Assembly (NCBI GenBank): GCA_020354045.1
Contig: CP070639.1
Location: 3,037,618-3,087,092 of the forward strand
Direction: 5' to 3'
Source of the DNA: Anaerolineales bacterium
Lineage (GTDB): Bacteria; Chloroflexota; Anaerolineae; Anaerolineales; UBA4823
DNA: 49,475 nt
Shown piece by piece: positions 1 to 9,329 of this stretch. Positions within the stretch are counted from its first letter, which is position 1. Each line of letters begins with the position of its first letter. The notes below the pieces were generated by a model. It did no database searches, had not been told where the DNA came from, and saw only the letters and a list, made by a program, of their open reading frames with translations. The translations under genes were made by a program, and so were the position numbers.

Positions 1-1275
1 GGTTGGAGCGTTTATCCAGATTTCACAAATCCGCAAACACGCGCTTGGTGGGGCTCAAAATATTCAAAACTGTACGAGAAGGGTATTGCTGGATTTTGGC
101 ACGACATGAATGAGCCCACTTCCTTTTCCAGTTGGGGTGGCTTATACCTGCCGCATTCAACCCAACATCAATTAGATGGTCACAAAGGGGATCATCACGA
201 AGCTCATAATGTGTACGCTCTGCAGATGAATCGAGCCGGATATGAAGCCCAGAAAGAATGCAAATCAGATGCAAGGCCCTGGATTCTTTCCCGCTCCGGG
301 TGGGCTGGCAACCAACGCTACGCCTGGAATTGGACGGGGGATACAGAATCCACCTGGGAAAGCTTAAAGATGACCCTCACGACCATAATTGGTTTGGGTT
401 TATCTGGTATTCCCTACACAGGTTCTGACATTGGTGGATTTAGCGGAAATCCACCCCCAGAACTTTACCTTCGCTGGTTTCAACTAGCCTGCATGATGCC
501 ATTTTTCAGGACCCATTCGGCCATCGGCACTCCCGCTCGCGAACCTTGGGTTTTTGGTGAACCTTACACTACGATAATACGCAACTTTCTTCATCTCAGA
601 TATAAAATAATGCCTTATCTCTATACGCTAGCTTGGGAGGCCAGCCAGACAGGCGCCCCTCTCATAAGGCCCCTTTTCTGGTACTACCCAGACATCTTTG
701 AATACAGGCAAGTACAAGATGAGTTTTTTTTAGGTAGTGACCTGTTAATCGCCCCTGTTCTTGTTGAGGGAAGTCAAAAACGAGAAGTCTTATTCCCACC
801 AGGCATATGGTTCAATTATTGGATTGATACCGATCCAATCACTGGACCTTGTACCCTATCCGTCGATATCGACCTGTCTACACTTCCAATCTTTGTGCGT
901 TCTGGTTCCGCTATTCCAATGACTACGGATGGACAATTACAGCTTCACATTTACCCACCGGAGTTAAACCCCGAGAAAGATGTACAATATAATGGTTGCG
1001 GACAACTTTATATGGACAAGGGCGATGGATTTGGCCCAAACAGACTGGATCAGTTCTATATTATTCAAAGAGGAAATAATTTTGAGGTAAATTGGGATAC
1101 TGCTTCAGAAAGCGAGCAAGAAACCTATCTTTTTCCCCATGAACGACTAAACATTATTTTGCATGGATTCGAGGCTCAAGAAGTACACGTCGATGGGGTC
1201 ATCACCCCTTACACTGGCAGACAGCTTGATATAAAACCATTTAAACGTTTACTACTTCGATCGTCTATTAAATAA
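1..1275 (+). CDS. GH31 family alpha-glucosidase, 5' truncated by window
   Basis: This is the C-terminal part (about 424 codons) of a glycoside hydrolase family 31 enzyme, which hydrolyses terminal alpha-glycosidic bonds of oligosaccharides. The reading frame is open from base 1, so the true start lies upstream. The nucleophile motif WHDMNEP is at partial residues 33-39 (Asp35). The acid/base motif WTGD follows at 111-114 (Asp114), then the family-typical GSDIGGF and FFRTHS segments. The last ~170 residues look like the C-terminal beta-sandwich domains. I see no signal peptide in the visible part, so location is unknown. Alpha-glucosidase and alpha-xylosidase cannot be told apart from this fragment. 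The next gene follows after 89 bases. Confidence 0.93.
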   Translation, partial: GWSVYPDFTNPQTRAWWGSKYSKLYEKGIAGFWHDMNEPTSFSSWGGLYLPHSTQHQLDGHKGDHHEAHNVYALQMNRAGYEAQKECKSDARPWILSRSGWAGNQRYAWNWTGDTESTWESLKMTLTTIIGLGLSGIPYTGSDIGGFSGNPPPELYLRWFQLACMMPFFRTHSAIGTPAREPWVFGEPYTTIIRNFLHLRYKIMPYLYTLAWEASQTGAPLIRPLFWYYPDIFEYRQVQDEFFLGSDLLIAPVLVEGSQKREVLFPPGIWFNYWIDTDPITGPCTLSVDIDLSTLPIFVRSGSAIPMTTDGQLQLHIYPPELNPEKDVQYNGCGQLYMDKGDGFGPNRLDQFYIIQRGNNFEVNWDTASESEQETYLFPHERLNIILHGFEAQEVHVDGVITPYTGRQLDIKPFKRLLLRSSIK

Positions 1276-1364
1276 CTATGAGAGGCATTGCTTAGGGCGC
1301 GGGCTATAGTCTGATATTTTGGTCTTCCCATATTCGAGTGATTGATCTTATAGGACGATAAAAC

Positions 1365-2546
1365 ATGTCTATTATCCAAGAAAAAGTACATCAAGCAGTT
1401 GGTATCTTAAAAGAAAAAGATATAGACTTATGGCTCACCTTCGTTCGCGAAACATCCACGGGAAGTGATCCAGTTTTGCCTCTCATTTATGGTCATACAC
1501 TTACCTGGCAAAGTGCTTTGATCATAACCCGTTCAGACGACAGAATTGCCATCATGGGTCATTTGGAAGTGGATACTGCCCAACGGATAGGGGCATACAA
1601 TGAAATCATCCCTTACCATGAATCTATCCGCCCACACCTAAGGCAAGTTTTGGAGCGGCTAAACCCCAAGATTATCGCTATCAACCATTCCACGAATGAC
1701 GCTTTAGCCGATGGCCTTACCCATGGTCTTCATAAATTGCTGCATAATTACTTGGAGGAATTACCTTTTTCTAATCAACTGGTTTCGGCCGAAGGTGTCA
1801 TCGCTGCTCTGAGGGCCAGAAAAACTCAAGGAGAGATATCACTTGTCAAGGCAGCAATTGAAACTACAGAAAAAATATATTCGAAAATATTTGGCTATGC
1901 GCAAATAGGTGTTTCTGAGCATCAAATTAGTGCCTTCGTACATGCTCAAATAGATGCTCACGGGGTTAAACCAGCCTGGGATTTATCCCAGTGCCCAATT
2001 GTCAGCTCCGGTCCTGACTCAGCCATTGGACATACGCTACCTACTGATCAAAAAATTGAGCCTGGTCACCTTCTTCATCTGGATTTTGGTGTGCAGCAGG
2101 ATGGATACTGCTCAGATATCCAACGCGTGGCTTATTTCTTAAAACCAGGAGAAAAACAGGCTCCCAAGGAAGTCCAACATGGATTTGATACCGTAGTTAA
2201 AGCCATCGGCGAAGCAGCCAGGATACTTAAGCCCGGTATGACAGGCAAGCAAGTTGACGCGAAAGCAAGAGAAACGATAACCTCTGCAGGATATCCAGAA
2301 TACAAGTATGCAACAGGCCATCATTTGGGTAGGCTCGCCCATGATGGAGCAGGTATCCTGGGTCCAGAGTGGGAGCGTTATGGAAACACACCGAACTATA
2401 AAGTCGAACCTGGACATATATACACGCTCGAGCCTGGCCTATTTGTAAATGGCCATGGCTATATCGGTATTGAAGAAGATGTGCTGGTCACCGAGCATGG
2501 TGCTGAATTTCTAAGCCAACCACAGGATAGACTAATCTTGCTATAA
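1365..2546 (+). CDS. M24 family metallopeptidase (Xaa-Pro peptidase-like)
   Basis: A 393-residue two-domain protein with a creatinase-like N-terminal half and an M24 'pita-bread' catalytic half. The dinuclear metal ligands are visible: Asp240 in LDFG, Asp251 in CSDIQR, His319 in GHHLG, then a Glu in LEPG and one in GIEED near the C-terminus. Members cleave Xaa-Pro bonds in peptides in the cytoplasm. The sequence alone cannot separate aminopeptidase P, prolidase and other M24 hydrolases. The ATG at 1365 has only a weak AGGA upstream. No signal peptide is seen. Confidence 0.9.
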   Translation: MSIIQEKVHQAVGILKEKDIDLWLTFVRETSTGSDPVLPLIYGHTLTWQSALIITRSDDRIAIMGHLEVDTAQRIGAYNEIIPYHESIRPHLRQVLERLNPKIIAINHSTNDALADGLTHGLHKLLHNYLEELPFSNQLVSAEGVIAALRARKTQGEISLVKAAIETTEKIYSKIFGYAQIGVSEHQISAFVHAQIDAHGVKPAWDLSQCPIVSSGPDSAIGHTLPTDQKIEPGHLLHLDFGVQQDGYCSDIQRVAYFLKPGEKQAPKEVQHGFDTVVKAIGEAARILKPGMTGKQVDAKARETITSAGYPEYKYATGHHLGRLAHDGAGILGPEWERYGNTPNYKVEPGHIYTLEPGLFVNGHGYIGIEEDVLVTEHGAEFLSQPQDRLILL

Positions 2547-2647
2547 TCCACATAATTATCTCAACCATCTACTGGAAATTGCTAATGAGGATGACTGAGA
2601 TTTAATTTGAAAAGAGTCTAATAACTCTAGAATAAAGGGACCCTCTG

Positions 2648-3619
2648 ATGGAACATACATCACTTGGCAGAACGGGCTTGAAAGTAAGCCGCCTGTGTCT
2701 TGGCACGATGAATTTCGGACCTCATACCTCGGAAGCAGAAAGTTACACGATCATGGATCGTGCACTAGAGTTGGGTATCAATTTCTTCGATACAGCCAAT
2801 GTATATGGATGGAAGATTGGTGAGGGAATTACAGAAAACATCATCGGTCGTTGGCTATCAAAAGGAGGGCAAAGACGCGAGCAGGTAGTGCTTGCGACCA
2901 AAGTCTATGGTCGCATGGGAGAAAGCCCAAACGAAAGGCGTTTATCTGCTTACCATATCCGCCGTGCTTGTGAAGAAAGTCTCCGGCGTTTACAAACGGA
3001 TCATATCGATCTTTACCAGATGCATCACATTGATAGAGAAACACCTTGGGAAGAAATTTGGCAAGCAATGGAGGTACTTGTGCAGCAAGGCAAGGTCCTG
3101 TATGTTGGTAGTAGTAATTTTGCTGCCTGGAATATCGCGCAAGCACAGTCTGAAGCCAAGCAACGTAATTTTATGGGTCTTATTTCGGAACAAAGTCTGT
3201 ATAATCTAAATGCTCGCATGATTGAGTTAGAGGTGATACCTGCTTGTGCTGCTTACGGGCTTGGTCTGATCCCATATAGTCCACTGGCCGGCGGATTGTT
3301 GGGCGGCTCATTGATGAAACAAGTGCAAGGTCGCCGCGCCTCAGAAAGAACAATAGAAATGATTGAAAAACACAGGGATCAACTCGAAGAATTCGAGAAT
3401 ATCTGTAAAGAGGTTGGGGAAAAACCAGCTGATATAGCGCTGGCCTGGTTGCTTCACAACTCGGTTGTCACAGCTCCAATCATCGGTCCTCGCACCTTGG
3501 AACAGTTAAATTTAAGCATTCGTTGCCTTGAAATCACAATGAGTCCGGAATTACTTCAAAAACTAAATGAGATTTGGCCTGGTCCGGGAGGGCAAGCTCC
3601 TGAAGCTTATGCTTGGTGA
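2648..3619 (+). CDS. Aldo/keto reductase
   Basis: A 323-residue (beta/alpha)8 oxidoreductase of the AKR superfamily, which reduces carbonyls with NAD(P)H. The catalytic tetrad can be read: Asp48 and Tyr53 in DTANVY, Lys85 in ATKVYG and His126 in QMHHID. The N-terminus has the family-typical LGRTGLKVS and LCLGTMNFG signatures, and the cofactor region GPRTLEQL is near the end. A RBS-like AAAGGGA precedes the ATG by 7 bases. A second AKR starts 12 bases downstream, so the two are probably co-transcribed. The substrate cannot be predicted. Confidence 0.92.
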   Translation: MEHTSLGRTGLKVSRLCLGTMNFGPHTSEAESYTIMDRALELGINFFDTANVYGWKIGEGITENIIGRWLSKGGQRREQVVLATKVYGRMGESPNERRLSAYHIRRACEESLRRLQTDHIDLYQMHHIDRETPWEEIWQAMEVLVQQGKVLYVGSSNFAAWNIAQAQSEAKQRNFMGLISEQSLYNLNARMIELEVIPACAAYGLGLIPYSPLAGGLLGGSLMKQVQGRRASERTIEMIEKHRDQLEEFENICKEVGEKPADIALAWLLHNSVVTAPIIGPRTLEQLNLSIRCLEITMSPELLQKLNEIWPGPGGQAPEAYAW

Positions 3620-3631
3620 AAGGGATTTAGG

Positions 3632-4633
3632 ATGGAATATCGCAAACTAGGTCGAACTGGCGTTCGTGTTTCGCCTCTTTGTTTAGGGACAATGAATTTT
3701 GGCGGCCCTACCTCGGAGGGTGAATCGATAAAAATCATAGAAACGGCACTTGAAGCTGGTGTCAACTTCATTGACACAGCCAATATGTATAATGCAGGTG
3801 AATCTGAGCGTGTTGTCGGCAAGGCGCTATCCGGGGGTGCTCGCAATCGCGTCATCCTGGCAACCAAGGTACATTTCCCTCAATCCAACGACCCCAACGA
3901 TCGAGGAAATTCACGCCGACATATCGTAATGGCAGTTGAAGATTCGCTCCGTCGTCTGCAAACAGACTGGATAGATCTCTATCAGATTCACCGACCTATG
4001 TTTGAAATCCCAGCGGAGGAAACCTTGCGCGCGCTGGATGATCTGATTCATCAGGGCAAAGTTCGATATATTGGTAGTTCAACTTTCCCAGCTTGGTTTA
4101 TTATGGAATCGCTCAGCGTAAGCGAAAAATTAGGTTTGAATCGCTATGTAACCGAACAACCTCCCTACAACATCCTTGATCGCCGAATAGAAAACGAGCT
4201 TGTACCGCTGGCTCTGCGCTACGATATCGGTCTGTTACCTTGGTCACCACTGGCGATGGGTATGCTTGCTGGTCGATATAAATCAGCCGATGAACTCCCA
4301 GAATCCTCCAGAGCTCAACGTATTGGCACGTGGGCACAGGCGCGCATCACAAACTTCGCCATTTCAAGAGCAGAGCAAGTCGTGGTTCTGGCGAGAAATC
4401 TATCGATAACCCCCTCGCAACTATCTCTTGCGTGGGTAAAAGATCAACCCGGTGTAACTGCACCGATCATTGGCCCACGTTCTTTTCGTCATCTAGAAGA
4501 CGCATTGAGGGTCTTGGAAATTTCATTAAACAATGAAATTATGCAAGCGATAGATGAGATTGTCCCACCCGGCAGCGCTGCGGCAGACTTTCACAATACC
4601 AGTGGCTGGATGAGAATGAAGTTGGGTCTGTAA
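3632..4633 (+). CDS. Aldo/keto reductase (second of tandem pair)
   Basis: A 333-residue AKR paralogue of the preceding gene, sharing the LGRTGVRVS and GTMNFGGPTSE N-terminal signatures. Asp48 and Tyr53 (DTANMY), Lys79 (ATKVHF) and His120 (QIHRP) give a complete catalytic tetrad. It diverges clearly from its neighbour in the middle, so the duplication is old or the two were assembled separately. The 12-base gap carries AGG just before the ATG. NAD(P)H-dependent reduction of an unidentified carbonyl is the family-level function. Confidence 0.92.
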   Translation: MEYRKLGRTGVRVSPLCLGTMNFGGPTSEGESIKIIETALEAGVNFIDTANMYNAGESERVVGKALSGGARNRVILATKVHFPQSNDPNDRGNSRRHIVMAVEDSLRRLQTDWIDLYQIHRPMFEIPAEETLRALDDLIHQGKVRYIGSSTFPAWFIMESLSVSEKLGLNRYVTEQPPYNILDRRIENELVPLALRYDIGLLPWSPLAMGMLAGRYKSADELPESSRAQRIGTWAQARITNFAISRAEQVVVLARNLSITPSQLSLAWVKDQPGVTAPIIGPRSFRHLEDALRVLEISLNNEIMQAIDEIVPPGSAAADFHNTSGWMRMKLGL

Positions 4634-4643
4634 ATAATCAGGG

Positions 4644-5006
4644 ATGATTGGCAACTCTATGACACGCACCAAATCTAATGCGTTACATGTCATTTTTTTC
4701 GCAATCTGCATGGCAGCCACTCTCGCATTTCTAGGTGCTGAAACGAAATCAGTTCAGGCTGGCAAGACGGATAAACAGGAGCCATGGTTATATCAGGAAG
4801 TCAGCACACCGGAAAATTTACCGACCCCCACGCCTCTAGTTACACCTGAACCTTCACCTACAATCAGAGTAAAGCCAACTGCAACACCTTTAGCCATTCC
4901 CCCACCTTCAAATCCAACCACTAGAAGTTTGATGGTTGTCTTTGGGGTTCTGATTGTGGTGGTCGTAATTGTGGGTATTTGGATAAACCGCGAACGTGTA
5001 TTTTAG
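4644..5006 (+). CDS. Small bitopic membrane protein with Pro/Thr-rich linker
   Basis: A protein of up to 120 residues that I do not recognise. It has an N-terminal hydrophobic segment (VIFFAICMAATLAFLGA), probably a signal peptide. A Pro/Thr-rich stretch at about residues 55-95 follows, with repeated PTP/TPEP motifs. A C-terminal transmembrane helix (MVVFGVLIVVVVIVGIWI) ends in the basic tail NRERVF. This implies an extracellular or cell-wall-spanning linker anchored at its C-terminus. The start is uncertain: ATG at 4644 has no spaced Shine-Dalgarno, and ATG at 4659 in the same frame is equally plausible. It lies 10 bases after the AKR gene. Confidence 0.65.
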   Translation: MIGNSMTRTKSNALHVIFFAICMAATLAFLGAETKSVQAGKTDKQEPWLYQEVSTPENLPTPTPLVTPEPSPTIRVKPTATPLAIPPPSNPTTRSLMVVFGVLIVVVVIVGIWINRERVF

Positions 5007-5158
5007 TTTTAAATTCTGGCAACAGAGTCCAAGCAAACTGCTAGGCATTCACTGTCCTGGTAAACTGGTTTCAGTTGCCTTTGTGCTTTCTTTCACGTAG
5101 AATTGGGGTAGAACTAACTTCAATTATTTTATTTGGTTATTCTAGATGGAGGCAATGT

Positions 5159-6016
5159 ATGTCTGAGAGGAAGAAAATAAACCTACCACATTTATTCAAG
5201 AAGGTGGCTGATACCGAACCTATCACCTGGCTTACCTGCTACGATTATCCGACTGCATATTTACAAGAACAGGCAGGAGTCGAGATGATCCTGGTGGGCG
5301 ATAGCCTTGGTATGACCATGCTTGGATACGAAACGACTTTACCTGTCACAATGGAAGACATGATTCGTCACACGCAAGCAGTCCGCAGAGGCGCCCCCAC
5401 AGCATTTCTGGTTGGTGATATGCCTTATATGAGCTACCAACCCAGCGTGGAGACGGCTATACGAAACGCTGGCCGTTTTATGGCTGAGGCTGCCTGTGAT
5501 GCAGTAAAACTAGAGGGCGGCAGAGAAATGGCCGATCGTATTCATGGAATTGTCTCTTCAGGAATTCCCACAATTGGTCATTTAGGTCTGACCCCTCAGA
5601 GCGTCAGCGCCTTAGGCGGATATCGAGTCCAAGGCAAAGGAGCGCTGCAGGCAAAGAAAATAATTGAGGATGCAAAAGCATTAGAGGAGGCTGGGGCATT
5701 TGCCATATTATTGGAAATGGTCCCTGATCGAGTGTGCAAGTTGATCACAGAAAAGGCTAAGAATTGTTTTATCATGAGCCTAGGCTCGGGACCCCATGCT
5801 CACGGACAACTGCTGATTTATCATGATATGTTCGGGTTATACCCAAGGTTCAAACCTCGCATGGCAAAAGTCTTTGGTGATGCTGGCAGAGTAATTCTGG
5901 AAGGTTTACTGGGCTATGTATCAGAAGTCACCCAAAGACAATTCCCTCAACCCGAAAATTGGTTTGGCATTCCAGATCGTGAATACGAAGAACTCCTTCA
6001 ATTGCTAGAAGACTGA
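5159..6016 (+). CDS. panB: 3-methyl-2-oxobutanoate hydroxymethyltransferase
   Basis: Ketopantoate hydroxymethyltransferase (286 residues) transfers a hydroxymethyl group from 5,10-methylene-THF to 2-oxoisovalerate, the first committed step of pantothenate and CoA synthesis. Family motifs appear in order: LTCYDYPTA, VGDSLGM, GDMPYMSY, KLEGG, GHLGLTPQS and LEMVP (catalytic Glu). GSGPHAHGQ follows where many homologues have GPHCDGQ. I chose ATG 5159 because GGAGG at 5148-5152 is correctly spaced. The open frame extends to 5075 but the extra 28 residues do not fit the family. No panC is seen next to it. Confidence 0.95.
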   Translation: MSERKKINLPHLFKKVADTEPITWLTCYDYPTAYLQEQAGVEMILVGDSLGMTMLGYETTLPVTMEDMIRHTQAVRRGAPTAFLVGDMPYMSYQPSVETAIRNAGRFMAEAACDAVKLEGGREMADRIHGIVSSGIPTIGHLGLTPQSVSALGGYRVQGKGALQAKKIIEDAKALEEAGAFAILLEMVPDRVCKLITEKAKNCFIMSLGSGPHAHGQLLIYHDMFGLYPRFKPRMAKVFGDAGRVILEGLLGYVSEVTQRQFPQPENWFGIPDREYEELLQLLED

Positions 6017-6057
6017 AAATTTGTTGCTACTTAAAAATATTGTCTTTGGAGGTCATT

Positions 6058-7335
6058 GTGGATAACTCATTTCTGAAAATCCCATACGAAAGATTGGACG
6101 AGATTAATGCAACTTTACTTGATCCTGACAGTAAAGCTATTGGCGACTTCCTGAAAGTCGTTGAAAAATATGGTTCCCCGGTTGAGATCAATCAAAAAGC
6201 TGCGCAGGCGCGCCATTTGCCCGTATTGATGGATAAGGTAAAAGCGGTCAAACCCGATCATTTGACAGACCTCAATTGGCTAAAGGAGATGCGCGACCAG
6301 GGCAAATTCATCAACCTCACTGAATACCGCAAAAAGGTTTTAGGGGCTCGATATGATGAGACTGAATTTAATGAAGATTGCGCTGTCACCCTTGAAATCA
6401 GTGCCGCCCAATACTTCCCCTGGTTACGTGCTGCTGCAGAACGTGCAATTCAACAGGGAGTGCTCATGCCGGGAAGATTTATCCGTGTCCGTAAAATGAA
6501 GGAACAAGAAATGGACGGCGACCTGCCTGCATTTGCAGCAGCCATGCAGATCATCGGTGCCAGTTATGTTGAAACCCTGGACACTAAGGGTACAGATGGC
6601 TCAAACATCCACCTGGGTGGACCAGAAACGATCACAGGCTATTTTGGTGGTGTCGGACAGCCGAACCAGCACGCCCTCGAATGGCTGGATGAATATCTTT
6701 ATTATTACACCAACTATGGTATTTCCCAGATACTTAATATCAACCCAGGCACGGTTTTGCTAGGTTATATGCTTCACCGTCTTGGTGTGGATATCGAATT
6801 CAAGATTTCTGTATTTATGGGCAATGACAACCCTTATGCTGCGCTGTGGACTTTAATAGGAGCAAAACTTTTCGCAAGAGATGATGGTTCCTCTCCACTC
6901 ATCGGTTTTAACTGGAGTAACTCGGTGAATAACGAGACAATTGAAATCACGGCTCAATTCCGCAAAAGCTTGAATTTCGAGCAGGTAGTGAGGTTCGAAC
7001 ACCACATCACCGAGACCTGGAAAAGCATAGTTAGGCAACCGTATAACCGGAGAGAGGAACTGATACAAATTTCGGATCATATCGCCAATGTATCCGCTAA
7101 ACATGAGGGTGGTGACCCTGAGATCGATTCAACTCGACCTCATCCATCTGATATATTGGACTATTTCCGTGACAAATCAGAGGTCATTTCCTCTGGAGAT
7201 TGGGACTATTTATTACAAAACTTTCTCGACAAGTTTGATGCCACCAACAAAACCGCCTGGACATTGACAGAGGCAGGGCTTTCGTTCATTGCCGCCCGTC
7301 ACTTACATCATCAGGAAGAAATGGTTCCCGCCTGA
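6058..7335 (+). CDS. Unidentified 425-residue protein
   Basis: I do not recognise this protein. The start is taken as GTG 6058 because GGAGG at 6048-6052 is ideally spaced; an upstream TTG at 6040 is in frame but overlaps that RBS. The composition is that of a soluble cytoplasmic enzyme, with no signal peptide or membrane helix. Striking segments are ETLDTKGTDGSNIHLGG and GYFGGVGQPNQHALEWL mid-protein, then ILNINPGTVLLGYMLHRLG and FMGNDNPYAALWTLIGAKLF. The alternating beta/alpha look suggests, but does not prove, a TIM-barrel-like fold. It sits between panB and a glutamate-dehydrogenase-like gene and is followed by a hairpin terminator. Confidence 0.8.
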   Translation: MDNSFLKIPYERLDEINATLLDPDSKAIGDFLKVVEKYGSPVEINQKAAQARHLPVLMDKVKAVKPDHLTDLNWLKEMRDQGKFINLTEYRKKVLGARYDETEFNEDCAVTLEISAAQYFPWLRAAAERAIQQGVLMPGRFIRVRKMKEQEMDGDLPAFAAAMQIIGASYVETLDTKGTDGSNIHLGGPETITGYFGGVGQPNQHALEWLDEYLYYYTNYGISQILNINPGTVLLGYMLHRLGVDIEFKISVFMGNDNPYAALWTLIGAKLFARDDGSSPLIGFNWSNSVNNETIEITAQFRKSLNFEQVVRFEHHITETWKSIVRQPYNRREELIQISDHIANVSAKHEGGDPEIDSTRPHPSDILDYFRDKSEVISSGDWDYLLQNFLDKFDATNKTAWTLTEAGLSFIAARHLHHQEEMVPA

Positions 7336-7346
7336 ATTGAAAAAAA

Positions 7347-7379
7347 TGACCCCTGACTTATGTGCCTATCCAGGGGTCA
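7347..7379 (+). terminator. Hairpin terminator after the 6058-7335 gene
   Basis: Perfect 9-bp inverted repeat, TGACCCCTG at 7347-7355 and CAGGGGTCA at 7371-7379, with a 15-base loop. It is preceded by an A-tract and followed by ATTATTTC, a weak U-tract. It separates the unidentified gene from the dehydrogenase gene that starts 30 bases later. Confidence 0.65.
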
Positions 7380-7408
7380 ATTATTTCGAATAATTTTGTG
7401 AGGCAATT

Positions 7409-9280
7409 ATGATACCCAACCAGATGGAAGCCTATTTGCGCGAAAAACTGCCTGAGAGCACCTGGCGAAATCGTTTAATTTGTGAGCAAGGTAAATGCTA
7501 CATGGAATTTAATCCACTGGACGTAGATCGCCTGGCGCGCCTTGGGATCGAAGTAGACAGCCTGGGTCCGCACCTCGTTGTTTGTATGTGGGACGAGGAA
7601 TCCCCTCTTGAAATTGGTGGCTATCTTGTTGTGGACAACCTTGCCATGGGTCGGCCCTCCATGGGAGGCATCCGTATGTTGCCAGAATTAACACCCAACG
7701 CTATCCATAACCTGGCGCGCGGCATGACATTAAAAAACGCGGCTGCTAACTTGCCTTATGGAGGCGGTAAATCCGGCATCATCTCTTCCGGAGGGCTTTC
7801 ATTCAAAGAGCGCGTGGAAGTCATACGCGGGTTCGCTCGCCTAATCTACCGTTATCACTCGATTTACCTGCCAGGTCCCGATGTCGGCACAAATGATGCC
7901 GACATGAAGACCATCGCGGTCGAAAATGGGCTTGACAATGCTCTATCGAAACCCGTCGATATGGGCGGCAACCGCATTGACCAGCTTGGCGCGGCCGCAG
8001 GCGGATTAATCATTGCATTGGAAGGACTTTTGGAAGAGATGCCTCGCTTGCGCGTGCATCCTCAGTTTTCAGATCTGAAACTACCCCATCCTACAGCTCT
8101 GACAGTGCTTATCCAGGGATTTGGGGCAGTAGGCGCTCATGCCGCTCGGATACTCAATGAGCGGATTCCTGGTTCCCGGGTTGTCGGAGTTAGTGATGCC
8201 CTCGGGTATCTATACAACGAGGAGGGCCTACCAGTAAAACAATTATTTCAAAGCTGGTTAGAACGTGGTGTTGTCAGCGCTGCGTATTACCAGGATAACT
8301 TAATGGCAGCTGAAAAAAGGTGGCTTCCAACCAAGTTTTCGACAGCCCCAGATGATATGCTGCGCGAATCAGCTTTTTGTTTAATACCAGCTTCCCCTAT
8401 CGCCAACTATCTGGACCTGGACATATCATCTCGCCCTTGTATAACTGTGGAAAAAATGGGTAACTGGCATGTGATAATTGAGGGGGCTAATACGTACTCA
8501 CCTGAACCAAGCCGCAAGGCAGCGCGGTCCAGGCTTGAAGCACGCATATACCGCCAGAATGGTGTTCTTATGGCTGCCGACTATTTAGTAAATTCCGGAG
8601 GGGTAATATACGCCGCCCAAGAACATTTAATAAAAACACCTGACAACCTTCGAATTCCACAAGATCTTTTAGGCGATCGGGAGAAAGTAGACCAATGGCT
8701 CTCCAAGCACAGCGGTGAACTTGCTAGTTTAGCAGAAAACAGACGTCGAGCTGCCGAAACTTATCGTGACGAAGTCATCCGGCGCAACATGGGCGAATTA
8801 ATAGATTTACTGGTTTCGGACGCAGATATGCTTCCGTGTGAAGCTGCAGAGTATATCAGTATACGTCGTATTGCATCCAGTGAAGCTGACCGAATTGCGG
8901 AGGATATTATGATACCTATACCAACAATATACTCCCATAGTACTTTACGGGAAGCTGCCTCACTCTTGATTGAATCATCCAGTCCAATTCTCGCGGTGTT
9001 ATCTACAGCTGATGAGTTGGTAGGTGTTATTACTGGTTGGGATATAACCCGTGCTACAGCAACTGGAACTCCAGACAGCCAACCGATACAAAAAATCATG
9101 ACCAGCGAGGTCATCTCTGCCAGACCGAGTGACAATGTTTTGGAAATGATTCGCAAACTAGAACACTACGAAATCTCAGCCATGCCAGTTGTAGAAAAGG
9201 GACGTGCGAAAGGATTAATCAGCTCTGACCTACTTGCCAGACGAACACTTATGAGACTACTCCAGGCACACAACTCCTGA
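7409..9280 (+). CDS. Glu/Leu/Phe/Val dehydrogenase fused to C-terminal CBS pair
   Basis: A 623-residue protein. Residues ~50-480 are a glutamate-dehydrogenase-family oxidoreductase: PSMGGIRM, MTLKNAA (Lys109), PYGGGKSGI (catalytic Lys121) and GPDVGTNDADM. A Rossmann domain with GFGAVGAHAA follows, then EGANTYSP and NSGGVIYAAQEH. Residues ~495-620 form two CBS motifs (DIMIPIPTIYSHSTL...GVITGWDI and KIMTSEVISARPSD...AKGLISSDLL). CBS pairs usually bind adenine nucleotides, so energy-state control of amino-acid oxidation is inferred. Family GDHs are 410-450 residues, so the tail is an added module. RBS GAGG precedes ATG 7409. The substrate (Glu or another amino acid) is not certain. Confidence 0.9.
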   Translation: MIPNQMEAYLREKLPESTWRNRLICEQGKCYMEFNPLDVDRLARLGIEVDSLGPHLVVCMWDEESPLEIGGYLVVDNLAMGRPSMGGIRMLPELTPNAIHNLARGMTLKNAAANLPYGGGKSGIISSGGLSFKERVEVIRGFARLIYRYHSIYLPGPDVGTNDADMKTIAVENGLDNALSKPVDMGGNRIDQLGAAAGGLIIALEGLLEEMPRLRVHPQFSDLKLPHPTALTVLIQGFGAVGAHAARILNERIPGSRVVGVSDALGYLYNEEGLPVKQLFQSWLERGVVSAAYYQDNLMAAEKRWLPTKFSTAPDDMLRESAFCLIPASPIANYLDLDISSRPCITVEKMGNWHVIIEGANTYSPEPSRKAARSRLEARIYRQNGVLMAADYLVNSGGVIYAAQEHLIKTPDNLRIPQDLLGDREKVDQWLSKHSGELASLAENRRRAAETYRDEVIRRNMGELIDLLVSDADMLPCEAAEYISIRRIASSEADRIAEDIMIPIPTIYSHSTLREAASLLIESSSPILAVLSTADELVGVITGWDITRATATGTPDSQPIQKIMTSEVISARPSDNVLEMIRKLEHYEISAMPVVEKGRAKGLISSDLLARRTLMRLLQAHNS

Positions 9281-9329
9281 TCTTGGAAACAACCTACATC
9301 CCAATTTTCACCTTGAGAGGATTAATATC

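Noticed and set aside
5075-5158. N-terminal extension of panB
   Set aside because: The 28 extra residues do not resemble PanB, and GGAGG at 5148-5152 marks the downstream ATG 5159.
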